NCBI GenBank assembly: GCA_022606425.2
Contig: JAHDVF020000022.1
Location: 1 to 64,000, forward strand
Direction: 5' to 3'
Source: Lepidostoma basale
Taxonomy: Eukaryota; Arthropoda; Insecta; Trichoptera; Lepidostomatidae
DNA length: 64,000 bases
In this document: positions 41,111-50,859 of the stretch, one piece after another
How positions within the stretch are numbered: the stretch's first letter is position 1
Layout: the number at the start of each line of letters is the position of its first letter
The notes under the pieces: model-generated
What the model was told of the DNA's origin: nothing
Seen by the model: only the letters and a program-made list of their open reading frames with translations
Databases searched by the model: none
Translations under genes and position numbers: made by a program

Positions 41111-42596
41111 AAGAATTTTGTGTTTTAAATGGCGCTTTTTGAATCATTATTAAGTACAATATTTAATTTAAAATGGTATTAATAAAATTGTGTAAACTTA
41201 CATATTATATTTGCGAACAAGTTAAATCTAGTTCTCGGACCTCGTTGTTAAATGTACACGCGCACTCCCAATAACGGAGATTCGTATTAATAATTGACAT
41301 GACGTGTCGTGTGCGCCATGACCCGGAGCATTGCGACACATGACTTCATAGTAATGTGATTCTAACCATACAAATCGTATCTGATATTATTGTGGCGCGT
41401 CACGACACACCACTGCCTTTACTTGTTTCGTTCTCTTGGGTATTTTATAGTGGAAACAATTTTTTAAATGAGATACGATGTTTTAATATAATTGCTACAT
41501 ACTAGTTCATTTAGAAATAAAGAGGTGTCATTTGGTATTCGACAGCTATTTTATTGGGTTTATAAAACGAATTGCAATATCTCTGATTATCGTGTACATA
41601 TTTTGTTATTATTTCTTGATAATTGTGTACCGTAAACGCCGCTTAATGCGGTGATTGCATGCAACCTTGCATTTCGAAAATGTTAGGGTTGCATGATGGG
41701 TATTTTAGAAATTATTTAATATATTATTTGCTGCATTTTTTCGATCTTGATATATGTGCACACGGCATTGCACCACGTTAATTTACACCGCATATTTAAT
41801 TCTTATATGGGAAACTAAACTTCAACGATTTTCATCATATTTATATACATTCAGTGACCTTCTGTTAATTACGAGTATTATACACCTTAAAACTCTTATG
41901 TTTTTTTTTGGTTCAAAATGCTTCCGGTATTTTTTCTCAAATATTATTTTCTAACAAATTATGGTTACGTGTGTACGCGCTACATTTACACATTTGTGTT
42001 ATTTCATGACAGCGCGAATCTCCTTGAATCTTAATTTATAGAAATGTTTATTTACAAAAAAATGTGCCAAAAGAAAATAAGGAAATGTATTATTTGATGA
42101 TAGACCAAACATTAAAAATAATATCAACCGTACATAATATTGTTCGCGTCTATACTTTTTTTTCTCTTGAATTCTTATATAATTCGTTGGCCATGAATAT
42201 TTTACAGCGCTGACCTCTGTTTTTTGTTTGTTAATTATTTCTAAAATGCGGCATTTCGTCAGGAGTATGCTCATATATTTTCACGTGAGTAACCTTCGCG
42301 GCCTTTGCTTTTGGTGTACGTATATCCGTAGACACGTTAATAAAATGTCAATAATGAGTGTCGTGTGACGATGAATAGTTGCGCTCTTTTTATTCTTGCA
42401 CCTGCTTTATATGCCGCGTGCTATTAATACACTAAGCAAATGCAGCTGGTCAAGATACTGTAATCCATTTTTCTCAATAAAGAGATTTTATAATTTTCTT
42501 TTTTAGAATAATTTTCTTGTGATTCTCCGCGAATATCATACATAATTTTTTACTTCGGAAATTGGTAATTATACATAAGTATAATATTTATTGTTT
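41111..42596. other. Unassigned AT-rich sequence
   Basis: No recognisable gene or repeat in 1.5 kb. Short near-repeats TTGTGGCGCGTCACGACACA (41390) and ATTGTGGTGTGTCGTGACTT (40853) suggest an unrecognised dispersed repeat. Confidence 0.4.
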
Positions 42597-42735
42597 CTTG
42601 AACAATGCTGTAAAACTCAAGAAGTTTTATAGGAATTACATGTTTGGTGTTTCTAAGGCATTATCAAATGTATATAAGGTATGATACTTTCGAAAGGCAA
42701 AAACTTGTCATTCCTATAAGAATAATAAAACAAAA
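42597..42735. repeat. Foldback family C copy
   Basis: Left arm AACTCAAGAAGTTTTATAGG, AATTACATG; right arm AAACTTGTCATTCCTATAAG. On the minus strand TTGATAATGCC precedes GAAAC, the family C order. The arms are decayed. Confidence 0.65.
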
Positions 42736-42737
42736 AC

Positions 42738-42835
42738 TAGCTAACCATCCAGCCGTCTCTCCGAAGGGGTAGGCAGAAAGGATGGACTGCCACACTTAAG
42801 CCGATGCAGCACTCCATCCTTCTCTTCGCCCCCGC
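42738..42835 (-). mobile_element. S2 element, 3' part, cut by LINE U
   Basis: AGCTAACCATCCAGCCGTCT, CCGAAGGGGTAGGCAGAAAG, CCGATGCAGCACTCCATCCT, then TTCGCCCCCGC, where LINE U begins. Confidence 0.75.
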
Positions 42836-43257
42836 TAATTTATAGAGCGCCATTTTTATGAATTATTCATCTCAAGGGTGCTGTAGAAATGAACTAGTTA
42901 AAAAATAAACATATTTAGTATGAGGGCTGCACCCAACGCAGTCAATCAACCCTTCTTATCAGGAAAGGATATTTTGAAAAGGTGCGTTTCGAGTCTCGAT
43001 CTAAACTCTGGCTGATTCTCGATGCACTTAAGGTCTGCTGAAAGATTTTTCCAGGCTGAAGGGCCGGCTACCGCGAAGGCTCGGTCGCCAAAGTTTGTTC
43101 TAGGACAGCGTTTTGACACAGTCAATCTAACGATCGCAGTCTTAGCTGATCGCAATGTAGACTGTCTGGCATTCAGGTTCTCGTCGATGCAGAGTTCAGA
43201 TATATAAGCTGGTGCCATACCATGCAACCCCTTGATGACCGTCCAGCAGAGCTTGTT
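42836..43257 (-). mobile_element. CR1/L2-like LINE U, 3' end
   Basis: The minus strand is open for 93 codons: MHGMAPAYISELCIDENLNA, RQSTLRSAKTAIVRLTVSK, NFGDRAFAVAGPSAWKNLSA, DLKCIENQPEFRSRLETHLF and a stop at 42946. The 3' UTR ends GGCGCTCTATAAATTA at 42836. It matches the copy at 27795. It is 5'-truncated just before APAY. Confidence 0.9.
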
Positions 43258-43300
43258 TAATAAACTGCTAGAAAATAGACGTTTTGATTCGTATTTGTTA
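43258..43300 (+). repeat. Foldback family C, outer arm only
   Basis: AATAAACTGCTAGAAAATAG plus ACGTTTTGATTCGTATT matches the right arm of family C. Confidence 0.55.
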
Positions 43301-43319
43301 CAAATATGTACCTACGTTA

Positions 43320-43620
43320 ATTTCTTCTTCTTGTTCCTCTCTTACCTAAGGTTGGACAACATTTCTATTTTTACTTTTGATACTGCAGTTCTAAGTAGGG
43401 ACGTTCTGCTGCAACTGAACCATCCACGAAGGTTTTCTATTCAGGAAATTATTTTTCTCCCGATACTTCGTTTCCCGTTAATTTTACTATTAATTTATTA
43501 AAGTTGCAGCACATTATATTTTTCGTTTCTCATAATGTGCCCAAAATATTCCAGTCTCCTACGCTTAATGGTCTTGATTATTTCAATTTCTTACTTCATT
43601 CACTGCAGTACTATTTAATA
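43320..43620 (-). mobile_element. LINE C-terminal fragment (LEYFGHIMRN type)
   Basis: From 43570 downward: RRRLEYFGHIMRNEK, then LLINSKINGKRSIGRKIISW, IENLRGWFSCSRTSLLRTAV, SKVKIEMLSNLR and a stop. RLEYLGHIMRxxKY..L..I..GKI.GKRxxGRRxxSWLxNLRxW is one of the commonest insect LINE C termini. The 3' tail is GGAACAAGAAGAAG. Confidence 0.85.
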
Positions 43621-44454
43621 ACTAGTTTATTATATCAAAATAATTACCGAATTATCTTAATGTCTTTGTTTATTTTTTTAATCCCACACTTTTTTTTTCA
43701 AATTTTTTTAAATTTAATAATAGTTCGTGTTTTTTTGGTTACTTATTGCATAATTTATCATTATGAATTTCAAATCGATAGTAATTAACTTGTACCATAA
43801 ATGATTTTTTTTTCAACAATTTTTTGATATTACCTGTTTGAATTCTTACAACGTAAACTGGTTTGCGTCCTGGGTAAAGCTAAGCTTAAAACCGTTTTAC
43901 GAGAATTTGTAATAATTTTGTAAAATTCCGCTAGATGGCAATAACTAGCCAAAATTATTTCAGTATTGTATTATTTCTTTAAATGCTAATTAATCCATTT
44001 TTATGGAAACCAAAATAAAGTAAACATAGTAATTTTGTTTAATAGTGTTCTTTAAAATATTTATATTATTTCTTTTTTGACATTAAAAATACTTGAACAC
44101 AAATATTGACATTTCCTATTTTACCTCATCAACAAGAGATGGCGCTAATGGTACATTGTTCTATTAATTGTCCGTTAAATAATTTATTGTGTATAATATT
44201 CCATGGGTATTTTTTGTGTCTAAAATGAAATTTAGGATATTTTAAATGTTCTCATTCTTGTTCAAAAACGGCTAAAAAAATAAAACATAGCAAATGTAAA
44301 TAAAACATAAGGCATGCCTATAACCATATCTATGACTCAAAATAAATAACTTCTAACAGTGGACTGAGAGTACTTTCCTTATTTTTTCTTTACCTTTCCA
44401 ATGATTCACTGGAGTTGTAAATAAAAATACTGCTGCAAATATTTCACGCTTTTC
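43621..44454. other. Unassigned AT-rich sequence
   Basis: No gene or repeat is recognised. Frames here are composition-driven. Confidence 0.45.
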
Positions 44455-44760
44455 GTCTTTGCCTTCTAGCAGGCGAAACACGTCATTTTAGAAAACATAA
44501 AATTTCTTCGAATTTAATAAAATTGTATAGTTCATTAATAGGAATAAGACGTCTGTTTTTAGAAGCTTTATTATATTTTATGGGAATTTTAATTTTCGCC
44601 TTGCTTAGGAATCATCAAAAGAAAACAAACAGACTTGTAAGTTTAAGGAGTTTTACACCATTGTTCAAGAAACAATTGGTAACGACAGATTCATTTTTTA
44701 AACTTGCAAAACAGTATTATTTTTTATTTATTTACAGGAATAACTTTAATGCATTATAGC
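44455..44760. repeat. Foldback family C, two rearranged parts
   Basis: The part at 44466-44520 reads GCAGGCGAAACACGTCATTT (GAAA-ACACGT-C). A second part at 44540-44630 has AATAAGACGTCTGTTTTTAG and TTTATGGGAATTTTAATTTT, CGCC. Order and orientation are scrambled relative to the copy at 46197. Confidence 0.6.
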
Positions 44761-45412
44761 AGTTCTCTTCTTGTCTAATAAGACAATATATTGAAGTTTA
44801 AATATGAACTTAGTATATTATCAATTCGGATATTGAAGGTATATATCTCAGTCAATATTTTGGGTGACTTTTATCTTAACACAATGTTGTCGGGAAACGT
44901 AAAACTACGTTTTTTTCAGTTTGGTGCTCAAATGCGGGAAACGTAAAAATACGTTTTTTACTCTCTGGTGGTTGTCGTCGGGTAACGTAATAAAACGTGC
45001 TCTGTAATAAATGGATTTTGTTGCTAAATCGTATATCTGACTTCACAATATAATTTCACTCACAAATTTATATTTATTAGGCTTTACTTTTGATTTATTA
45101 TTCAATTATAAAATGAAAAAAAAAAGTCTAAAAATATACATTTTTTGTGTGCTCGAAGAAACCTTGACGCAGATCCCGCTGGCTTGTTTTTTTTGACCTT
45201 CAATGCGCTATAACTCTTTTCAACTTGTACGGAGAAATTTTAGGGTTCTTTCTACCCGAAGAAGGGATGAATGGTAGGAATGTTTTGTTCATATTTCTAC
45301 AAAACGTATACATGAAAACGTGTTTATGTAAACGTATACATGTTCGGTCGTTCGGTCGTTGTCATTGAGTTCATATAATTATTTTTATACCTAAAACCCA
45401 CAATGTTTTTTT

Positions 45413-45524
45413 CCGGATGAGAATAAATCAGACGATGAATTGTGTGTAGACAATTTATCTAATTGTTCCTGTGCTAGTGATACAGAAAGACTATTGATGG
45501 CAGACAGTGAAACAAGTGATTTAT
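45413..45524 (+). pseudogene. piggyBac transposase N-terminal acidic remnant
   Basis: The frame gives PDENKSDDELCVDNLSN, CSCASDTERLLMADSETSDL and a stop. An acidic, Ser/Asp-rich N terminus is usual in piggyBac transposases. Position inside the TTAA-bounded element supports the call. Confidence 0.6.
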
Positions 45525-45758
45525 AAAGCAAAATATCCAGACTCAGTAAGGTACAAATTTTTTTTTATTGGAGACAGCACGTCATTGGATAACTAGCAGT
45601 ATTGAAAGCGAACTAAGTGAGGAACCTGGAACATCGACAGTAAGTTTGACACGGCACACTCCAAATCGCGATCCTCCAGGCAGACTTTCTACGAATCTAA
45701 AAGTCCATAAATTAGAAAGGATAAAGGGGAAAGGGAAAAAAAATACGCACAAAGAAAA

Positions 45759-45878
45759 TGTCGAGTGTGTGCTGCTAAAGGAAAAAGGAGTGAAACTTGT
45801 TACATGTGTAAATTCTGTGGTGTGGCTCTTCACAGAGGTACATGTTTTGAACGGTACCATACAGTAAAAAAATACTAG
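45759..45878 (+). pseudogene. piggyBac transposase C-terminal cysteine-rich domain
   Basis: 39 codons are open: CRVCAAKGKRSETCYMC, KFCGVALHRGTCFERYHTV, KKY, stop at 45876-45878. The CxxC, CxxC, H and CFxxYHT residues of the piggyBac zinc-binding C terminus are all present. It is preceded by a basic KGKGKKK stretch. An upstream frame break separates it from the PGRLS..LKVHKLE segment. This domain binds DNA or chromatin in active transposases. Confidence 0.85.
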
Positions 45879-46196
45879 ACAGTAATTTTGACAATTTTAA
45901 ATAGTGTTATCTAGTGTTAAATAGTTGTATTGATTTTAAATAGTATTATAATTTGATAAAAATAAAACTTCCAAAGTGCTACTTTGAAGCCCAATTTTTT
46001 TTTGTGTTTGTTTTCCATCATTTCATCATTGAGACACAATAAGGTAAGATGCATTTAAAGTTTCAGTCAATTATCACGGATATTTAAAAAGTTATAGACT
46101 TTTAAAATAATGTTGAAAAAACTCGCGCGCGAACCCAAATATCGCCCGCGCCAGGCTGCAATCAGCATAAAACAATACCCGAAAACAATGTGTTAA

Positions 46197-46380
46197 TTGA
46201 ATGTTAATTAATACGAATGAAAACATCTGTTTTCAAGAAGTTTTATTATATTCTATGGGAATGACATGTTGCGACTGCTACGGCATAAAATTGCATTATC
46301 ATTTAATAATGACAAGGCGAAACATGTCACCCCCATAAAATGTAACAAATCTTGTAGAAAACAGATGTTTTCTTCTTCTG
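46197..46380. repeat. Foldback family C, near-complete
   Basis: Left arm ATACGAATGAAAACATCTG, GGGAATGACATGTTGCG; right arm AAGGCGAAACATGTCACCCC, TGTAGAAAACAGATGTTTT. GAAA-ACATGT-C is intact in the right arm. The box before the hairpin reads TTAATAA or ATGATAA. Confidence 0.75.
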
Positions 46381-46547
46381 ATTTTCCTTTATATAGATAT
46401 TGCGATCTGTTTAGACAGGATATCAAATATAGTCCTGTAATAAAGACGTCCAACTTTCTCTCTATCTCTTTGTTTTCATATACTTTTAATACGAAGTTAA
46501 ACATCTTTGTTGAAGATACTTTTTTTTTTAATTTTAGATAAATTTAA

Positions 46548-46785
46548 GGCGTTAACCCTGTGGAATTCCATAATAACGAATTTTCATGAATTAAAACACT
46601 GTTTTTTTCCACTTTTGAGTTTATTTTTCTCGACATGTTTCGAAGGCTTGCACCTTCATCACCGGGAGAAAGACTGTTTATATCGTTCTCCCGATGATGA
46701 AGGTGTAAGCCTTCGAAACATGTCGGGAAAAATAAACTCAAAAGTGAAAAAAAACAGTGTTTTAATTCATAAAAATTCGTAAGAA
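46548..46785. repeat. Foldback family P2, best copy
   Basis: A nearly perfect palindrome. The left arm runs GTTAACCCTGTGGAATTCCA, CATGAATTAAAACACTG, CCACTTTTGAGTTTATTTTT, CTCGACATGTTTCGAAGGC; the right arm is its inverse. Eight or more P2 copies are in this window. No protein is encoded. Confidence 0.9.
46686..46729 (+). ncRNA. Hammerhead-like motif (P2, best preserved)
   Basis: Stem I 5' strand TTCTC (46686-46690), box CCGATGA (46691-46697), one unpaired T, stem II GAAGG-TGTAAG-CCTTC (46699-46714, 5 perfect bp), GAAA (46715-46718), self-complementary ACATGT giving a 2-bp or dimeric stem III, then GTC with predicted cleavage after C46724, and GGGAA closing stem I. The box differs from CUGANGA only at U4. 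Confidence 0.6.
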
Positions 46786-46919
46786 TGTTTTTTTGTATTT
46801 TTTTTTTGTGCATTTAGTATTTTGACACAACTCTTCACAAGCGTGTTTAGGGCCACATATGCCCTTTCTCGGTGTATAAATTTTAAATGAATGTGTTTTG
46901 TTAATTGTTATGATCAGCC

Positions 46920-47190
46920 CTTGTCCCTATGTGTCAGTTTGCAACCCCTGCGTGTTGTGACGCAGCGCTCCGCGGCCCGTCCGGGAGCGGGTCGCGGGCC
47001 GGGCCCAGCTGTTCGGGCCAGTGACCGCCGCGGCCGCCATGTTTAATTTCAAAACCTCATTTATTAATGCATGTCCGCCCGTAGCCTGTGCCCGTGCCCG
47101 TGCCTGTGCCCTGCCTTCAATATAGCACAACCGGCTGGTGGCACCGCACACAGCACACAGCCCACCGAGCTTGGCTGAAATAACACAACT
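46920..47190. other. CpG-rich island
   Basis: The most GC- and CpG-rich patch of the window (for example GCGCTCCGCGGCCCGTCCGG and GACCGCCGCGGCCGCCATG). On the minus strand, ATGGCGGCCGCGGCGG opens a 38-codon frame (MAAAAVTGPNSWARPATRS) to a stop near 46927. A CCCGTGCC hexamer-type repeat lies at 47085-47110. It could be a promoter or first exon, or imported GC-rich DNA. No protein family is recognised. Confidence 0.4.
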
Positions 47191-47401
47191 TAAATTATCG
47201 AAAAAACAATCTAAAATGTTTACTGAAATCTCTTGATGGTTGTTCATCATAATATGAATAGGCAAAAACTCGAATGTCATCAAGAAATAGTACGAGAATA
47301 TTTTTAATACAAGAGAGCAAGAGAAGAATACTTCTTTGAACTTTGTTCTGATTAGTATGACAGAGGTGTAGGAAACGAAAAGATAACACATTTTGTTTTT
47401 T

Positions 47402-48075
47402 GAATGTATACTGTCTTGTAGACAAATACTGGATTATACCCATTGCGGGTTAATCATTTAATGCTTACATCTAATCTTAATAGATGACGCTAGTTTAGAT
47501 TGAACTAAAAAATCTGAAGTGTTTCTCAACATAGTAGCATATATAACTAACTAACCATCACACCGTCTCCCCGAAAGGGTATGCTAGAATGGACTGTCAC
47601 ACTTTTACGGCACTACATCCTTTTCTTTTCGCCCCGCGGGAGACGCGGTGTAATGGGTTGCGAACCTCATCGCCACCAATAGGCATCTCCCGCACACACT
47701 TCGTTCTTCCAACATCCACAAAATAAATCTAAAACAAATAATATAAAATACAATGATATGTCAGAAGATTACAATATTTCAAAATTTAAACATTCATTAG
47801 ATGATATATACGATCGTACATCTTTATATACATTTTCGAAAGATGTATATACATATATACATCTTATATACATCTTTCAAAAATTTGTCAGACTTGGTGG
47901 TCGTAAGAAGGGCGAAATGGGGAATGTTGTATTACATAAAGCGATCGCTTAACCCAACCAATGACAGGTCATAAGTCGTGTAAACGCCTCGACCACCATA
48001 TTCTGTTTCCAAAAAACAATTTACATCTTTGTCTCTATTGAGAAACAATTAATCCTTAAAAAGATAACAATTTGG
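47402..48075 (-). mobile_element. Repeat family D, split by S2
   Basis: Left part 47402-47536 (ATACTGGATTATACCCATTG to CTCAACATAGTAGCATATAT); right part 47780-48075 (TTTGTCAGACTTGGTGGTCG, AAGCGATCGCTTAACCCAAC, GACCACCATATTCTGTTTCC, CAATTAATCC). Together they give nearly the whole D unit in the minus orientation. Confidence 0.75.
47537..47765 (-). mobile_element. S2 element nested in D
   Basis: AACTAACTAACCATCACACC, CCCGAAAGGGTATGC, CGGGAGACGCGGTGTAATGG, GAACCTCATCGCCACCAATA and the AT-rich AAATAAATCTAAAACAAATA part. The order is the same as at 4508. Confidence 0.8.
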
Positions 48076-48477
48076 TATTAATATAAATTTTAGCGTGGGT
48101 GAAAAAAAAAATTTACATTAAAATTTACGACTTATCACTGATTACGATTGTACAGTGAACCAAGTTATAAAACGGTTAAAAATATCGCACATCCTCTGAA
48201 AAACTGTCGTATCACAGACAATTTTTGTTTTCAATGAATATTGCTGTCATCTAATATATTTTATAATCCACGAATAGATTGATGAATTTCACATACAATA
48301 ATAACAATATACGCTTATTATTCATTATCATTACAACATAGTAGTTCATGTAAGGTAAAAAAAATATTGAAATGTGTTTTTCTCAAAACTGATTTTTTGT
48401 GTTGTGACAGTTTTTCGTGAAAATTTTCGTGAATATTTCACGGTTTGCTATAGTTCAAAATAATAATTCAATTCAAC
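48076..48477. other. Unassigned AT-rich sequence
   Basis: No gene or repeat is recognised. Confidence 0.45.
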
Positions 48478-48565
48478 CCGTCTCTAGATTCGGTGAAAAC
48501 AGTCGCTGTCGAAATAACGACAGTGCAAGTAGTAATTAAAAAAATATCGGTTTATTTTTTTTTTT
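48478..48565 (+). repeat. Foldback family B' outer arm fragment
   Basis: CGGTGAAAACAGTCGCTGTC, GAAATAACGACAGTGCAAGT and AGTAATTAAAAAAATATCGG match the right arm of the copy at 23205. The core is gone. Confidence 0.6.
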
Positions 48566-48816
48566 AAAAACTAAGTGCCCAAAGCCGACCCTTACAAAAG
48601 AATGTAAAACATGGAACTGAGAAAAAAGAATGAAAATAGAATAAATACAGCAGAAATTAGATCTCTTAGAAAATGTATGGTAAGTATGTTTATGATAGAA
48701 TGTCAAGTGCATATATAAGGAGAAAATACAGTGCGAATAAGAGTGTTATGAACAAAATAATGAAAGAATAATTAAGATTGGAAAGAATGAACGAAGATAG
48801 AATGCAAAAAAAAGTA

Positions 48817-49089
48817 TTACTATTAAAATTTATAACACTGTTATAAAATCTCAATTTATTTTTATTCACTGAGAATGTCGCGACAGCTGTTTCGCCAACC
48901 GATGTTGGCATCATCAGGTGTTATAAAAAAAAAATTGTAACACCTGATGATGCCAACATCGGTTGGCGAAACAGCTGTCGCGACATTCTCAGTGAATAAA
49001 AATAAATTGAGATTTTATACCAGTGTTATAAATTTTAACAGAAATAATGTTAAAGTATCATAGTGTTTCCTCCAAAATAATGGACAATG
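48817..49089. mobile_element. Foldback element P1 inserted in LINE Z
   Basis: An insert of 273 bp is flanked by AAAAAAGTA at 48808-48816 and 49090-49098. It consists of two almost identical inverted arms (each about 100 bp) around a poly-A-like loop, followed by an asymmetric segment of about 45 bp (AATAATGTTAAAGTATCATA). It has no protein. Structure and duplication show that it moved as a unit. Its arms carry a hammerhead-like motif on both strands. Confidence 0.85.
48936..48987 (+). ncRNA. Hammerhead-like motif (P1), consensus box
   Basis: Box CTGATGA (48944-48950) is a perfect CUGANGA. One T follows, then stem II GCCAAC-ATCG-GTTGGC (6 perfect bp, 48952-48967), GAAA (48968-48971), self-complementary ACAGCTGT, GTC with predicted cleavage after C48979. 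Proximal stem I is poor (GCG against CAC), while TGT and ACA farther out can pair, leaving an internal loop. The unpaired T after the box is a deviation from textbook hammerheads. The mirror arm has the same motif on the minus strand. Confidence 0.65.
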
Positions 49090-49175
49090 AAAAAAGTATG
49101 TGTAAACGACGTAAAGAGAGGTAGAATAAAAGGATGGCCGAAGAAAACGTGGCACGATCAAATCAATCGGTTGTT

Positions 49176-49924
49176 TAATCATCTTCGTTTGCTTTTTTGT
49201 ATCTCGTATTATATAAAGTTTCCATATATCAACAAACCTTAAAAACTCCCCAAGATTCCCATAGTACCTACCCATCATTTCATGATAATCATAGTTTGTA
49301 TATATAGATTGTTATTATTTATTTTATAAAAGATCACTTCATAGTCCTTTGTACAGTTTTATTTAAAATTGGAGACTCATACTACTTTAAAAACACCTGA
49401 AAGATGCTCAGATTCTCCGATCACCAAGCAAGCATTGGAACTTTCGTTTTCCTTATTCAAATGAACTTCTCGAAAGGCCATAATGCGATCATTCAAGTTT
49501 CCGCTTAAAACACTCCCGATTATTCCCACTGAATCACGACACGTTAAAGTTGAAATTCGCCGTTGATATTTCCAGTGATATGCCCGGCAGTGTGTCACCG
49601 CAAAGTACTTCATGCTTCCAGACAGCTTGGGCTGTATTATACAATTAACCAAAATTCTTGTTTCACCAATATAAAAGGAAATCTGCGTATACCCTCTACA
49701 ATTTAAGTTTTGTTCATTTCTGCCAAGTCTACTTTCTGACTGCAGCCATCCGCTCAGAGTAGAAACTGTCGATTAGGGTTTAGATAGGGCTTCCAAAAAT
49801 ACAATCAAATTTGGTTAACCGTATAGGTGTATGAATAAATCTAACTTTTAAATAATCTAATCAGGATGTTTAATGCTGACGTATGCATGTACTCGTATGC
49901 ATATGACGTATTCGTTTGTATTAT
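49176..49924. other. Unassigned sequence
   Basis: No repeat match. The minus frame at 49377-49652 (91 codons) has no family motif and no splice context that I could confirm. Confidence 0.4.
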
Positions 49925-50275
49925 TCAATATTTTGCAAAACGATATAAAGAAATCGAAAATGAACATAGTGTTCTTGTACCGACCCTTATGTATGGAAGC
50001 GAAGCATGGAACTGGCAAAAGAAGGATGAAAGTAGAATAAATGCAATAGAAATGAGATCTTTTAGACGAATGTGTGGATACTCTGTGTATGATAGAGTGT
50101 CGAATGAAAATATAAGAAGTGAATGCGGTGCGAATAATAGTGTTATGAACAAAATAATGAAAGTTGATTTCTCTGACTCCTCACATGGCCGACATTCAAT
50201 ATTTGATTTATTTGATCATGCCAAGTTTTCCTCGGTCTTCCTCTATTTCTGGTTCCATTTAAATCGTAAACATAT
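49925..50275. mobile_element. LINE Z with inverted half
   Basis: 49955-50163 is plus-strand Z (VLVPTLMYGSEAWNWQKKDE, RRMCGYSVYDRVSNENIRSE, VMNKIMK). At 50164 it switches to the reverse complement of a more 3' part of Z (GATTTCTCTGACTCCTCACA, TTTCCTCGGTCTTCCTCTAT). The two parts are head to head with no gap. Confidence 0.85.
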
Positions 50276-50404
50276 AAAAAAAAATTCCATTCCATAAATC
50301 CTCTTTCGCTGTGTTCTTGTTTTCCGTATTTTTTCTTAAATAAAAATTAGCACGTTAACATTCAACTATGCGATTAAATCATTTCGGTTTACGTTTATAA
50401 GTCA

Positions 50405-50830
50405 GAAGTACCTAATGGAGTTATAGAGCCAACCCTTATGTATGGAAGTGGAGCTGGTAAAAAGAGGATGAAAGTAGGATAAATGCAGTAGAAATTAGAT
50501 TTCTGAGTAGAATGTGCGGAAAAACGAATATATCATATAGATAGAATACCGAACGACGAAATAAGGAAGAAATGTATGGCAGATGATTGCATCATAAGTA
50601 GAATTAAAAAAGAATCACTGAGATGTTTTGGAAATATGGAACGAATGGACAAGACAATAATGGTTTAAATGTTGTATACGAGTACAAGCAGTGTGAGTGG
50701 AAAGAGAAGTCGTGAACCAAGGAAAGCGGAAGTCGGAAAAATCGAAGGTAGGTTGTCAGAACAGAGCAGTATGGCGGTCCATCCTCTCTGCTTACCCCTC
50801 CGGGGAAACGGTGTGATGGTTAAATAGTGG
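50405..50830 (+). mobile_element. LINE Z, diverged 3' copy
   Basis: CCAACCCTTATGTATGGAAG, AGGATGAAAGTAGGATAAAT and TGCATCATAAGTAGAATTAA, with a terminal TCTCTGCTTACCCCTCCGGG, GAAACGGTGTGATGGTTA. Frames are broken. It represents an older Z subfamily than 31120. Confidence 0.8.
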
Positions 50831-50859
50831 GTTAGTTTTTTTTACGAAATATTTCCGAT

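Larger units (their letters stand above)
44880..46192 (+). mobile_element. piggyBac-like element, internally deleted, with TTAA ends
   Basis: It is flanked by TTAA at 44876-44879 and 46193-46196. Terminal inverted repeats are CACAATGTTGTCGGG (left) and CACATTGTTTTCGGG (right, reverse complement). Subterminal GGGAAACGTAAAA-ACGTTTT repeats occur three times (44892, 44937, 44981). Between the ends lie a transposase N-terminal acidic remnant and the C-terminal cysteine-rich domain, but not the DDD catalytic core. It is therefore an internally deleted copy. Confidence 0.9.
48595..49175 (+). mobile_element. LINE Z, split by a P1 foldback
   Basis: Left half 48595-48816 keeps KNEN-type RINTAEIRSLRK, MNKIMKE and ERMNEDRM. 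The right half from 49090 keeps KKVCVNDVKRGRIKGWPKKT and WHDQINR. The two halves are contiguous in family Z once the P1 insert is removed. Confidence 0.8.

Noticed and set aside
45582..45860. 92-codon minus-strand ORF
   Set aside because: It is the antisense shadow of the piggyBac C-terminal region.
46927..47391. 154-codon minus-strand protein gene
   Set aside because: The frame spans an abrupt shift from AT-rich to CpG-rich DNA and has no family motif or splice support.
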